Shown here: piece by piece, positions 63,646-64,000 of the stretch | Layout of the letters: the number at the start of each line of letters is the position of its first letter | How positions within the stretch are numbered: the stretch's first letter is position 1 | NCBI GenBank assembly: GCA_032433765.1 | Contig: JAVIAB010000160.1 | Span: forward strand, 37,719,723 to 37,783,722 | DNA: 64,000 nt | Direction of reading: 5' to 3' | Source: Megaustenia siamemsis | Taxonomy: Eukaryota > Mollusca > Gastropoda > Stylommatophora > Ariophantidae | The notes under the pieces: model-generated | The model's database searches: none | Told to the model about the DNA's origin: nothing | The model's input: the letters and a program-made list of their open reading frames with translations, nothing else | Program-made: the position numbers and the translations under genes

Positions 63646-64000
63646 GAGCTTTTGCTTCCCTTGGGTCTGATGTTCTCACAAAGTTTGTTGAAGTCTCGTT
63701 GTGTTGTGTTTTGATCTTTCTGCCTTGTCACGTGGCCAAACCATTTTATCTGTTGTTTCCTTATATATTCTATGGCGGGGGCTCTTCCTAGCTTTTTTCT
63801 CAGTTCTTCATTTCTGATCTTATCTCTCAGACTGTTTCCTATCATTCGTCTAACACATTTCATCTCTGTAGAGGTTATTTTTCTTATTGTTCTTGCATCT
63901 AGGGTCCAGGTCTGGCATTGGTAGCACAACATTGGGATGAAGATTGTATTGTATAGTGCTCGTTTTGCCTCCAGAGTTATTTCCCTGTTGGATAATAATG
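63646..64000 (-). mobile_element. LINE family E copy, runs off the window
   Basis: On the minus strand: YQCQTWTLDARTIRKITSTE, RMIGNSLRDKIRNEELRKKL, EYIRKQQIKWFGHVTRQKDQ, LCENIRPKGSK. It is the same family as 61203-62445 and better preserved. Its 3' end at about 63646 abuts family C. Confidence 0.9.

Overview
The window is animal nuclear DNA: spliced coding exons, long introns, and a very dense load of decayed LINEs, tRNA-derived SINEs, DNA transposons and minisatellites. Nothing in it is bacterial, plasmid or organellar. The transposon families (RTE/BovB-like LINEs with (GAT)n tails, tRNA SINEs, a ZBED5/Buster-like hAT) and the receptor sequence fit a marine invertebrate, most plausibly a mollusc. 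That placement is inference; the sequence alone does not fix the species.

The one host gene I can support is the 3' half of an adhesion (family B2, latrophilin-like) G protein-coupled receptor on the + strand. Seven exons at 23987-24089, 28318-28471, 28879-28945, 29914-29980, 31980-32077, 37297-37465 and 40811-40990 join in one frame with GT/AG borders. They encode 278 residues, from the first intracellular loop through TM7 and a 59-residue Asn/Thr/Ser/His-rich tail, then a stop. The exons for TM1, the GAIN domain and the ectodomain were not recognised in 1-23986 and probably lie further upstream.

Layout. 1-23.9 kb is transposon fragments and minisatellites, including a LINE nested in a SINE (1343-2340), a Tc1-like element (6107-6973), a 31-bp minisatellite (7.85-8.8 kb), a 56-bp minisatellite (9.79-11.47 kb), a 17-bp minisatellite (15.8-16.8 kb), a 342-bp mariner-type MITE (19361-19702) and a CA-rich minisatellite (21.5-22.4 kb). 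24-41 kb is the receptor gene, whose introns hold RNase H-type LINE copies, further LINEs, a 28-bp and a 62-bp minisatellite and a relic of the first exon. 41-53 kb has a LINE with a nearly complete reverse transcriptase (41902-43395), SINEs and a TTAA-flanked MITE. 53-64 kb is a mosaic of a LINE inside a minisatellite, a 20-bp minisatellite grown from a LINE end, a hAT transposase relic with an in-frame 90-bp amplification and several later insertions, and truncated LINEs running off the right edge.

Apart from the receptor, no open reading frame looks like a working gene. Every LINE copy is 5' truncated or carries stops, frameshifts or lost catalytic residues. Target-site duplications show the order of insertion in several places. 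The recurring oddity is tandem arrays that start inside transposon or exon sequence. I found no sign of a previously undescribed defence or biosynthetic system.
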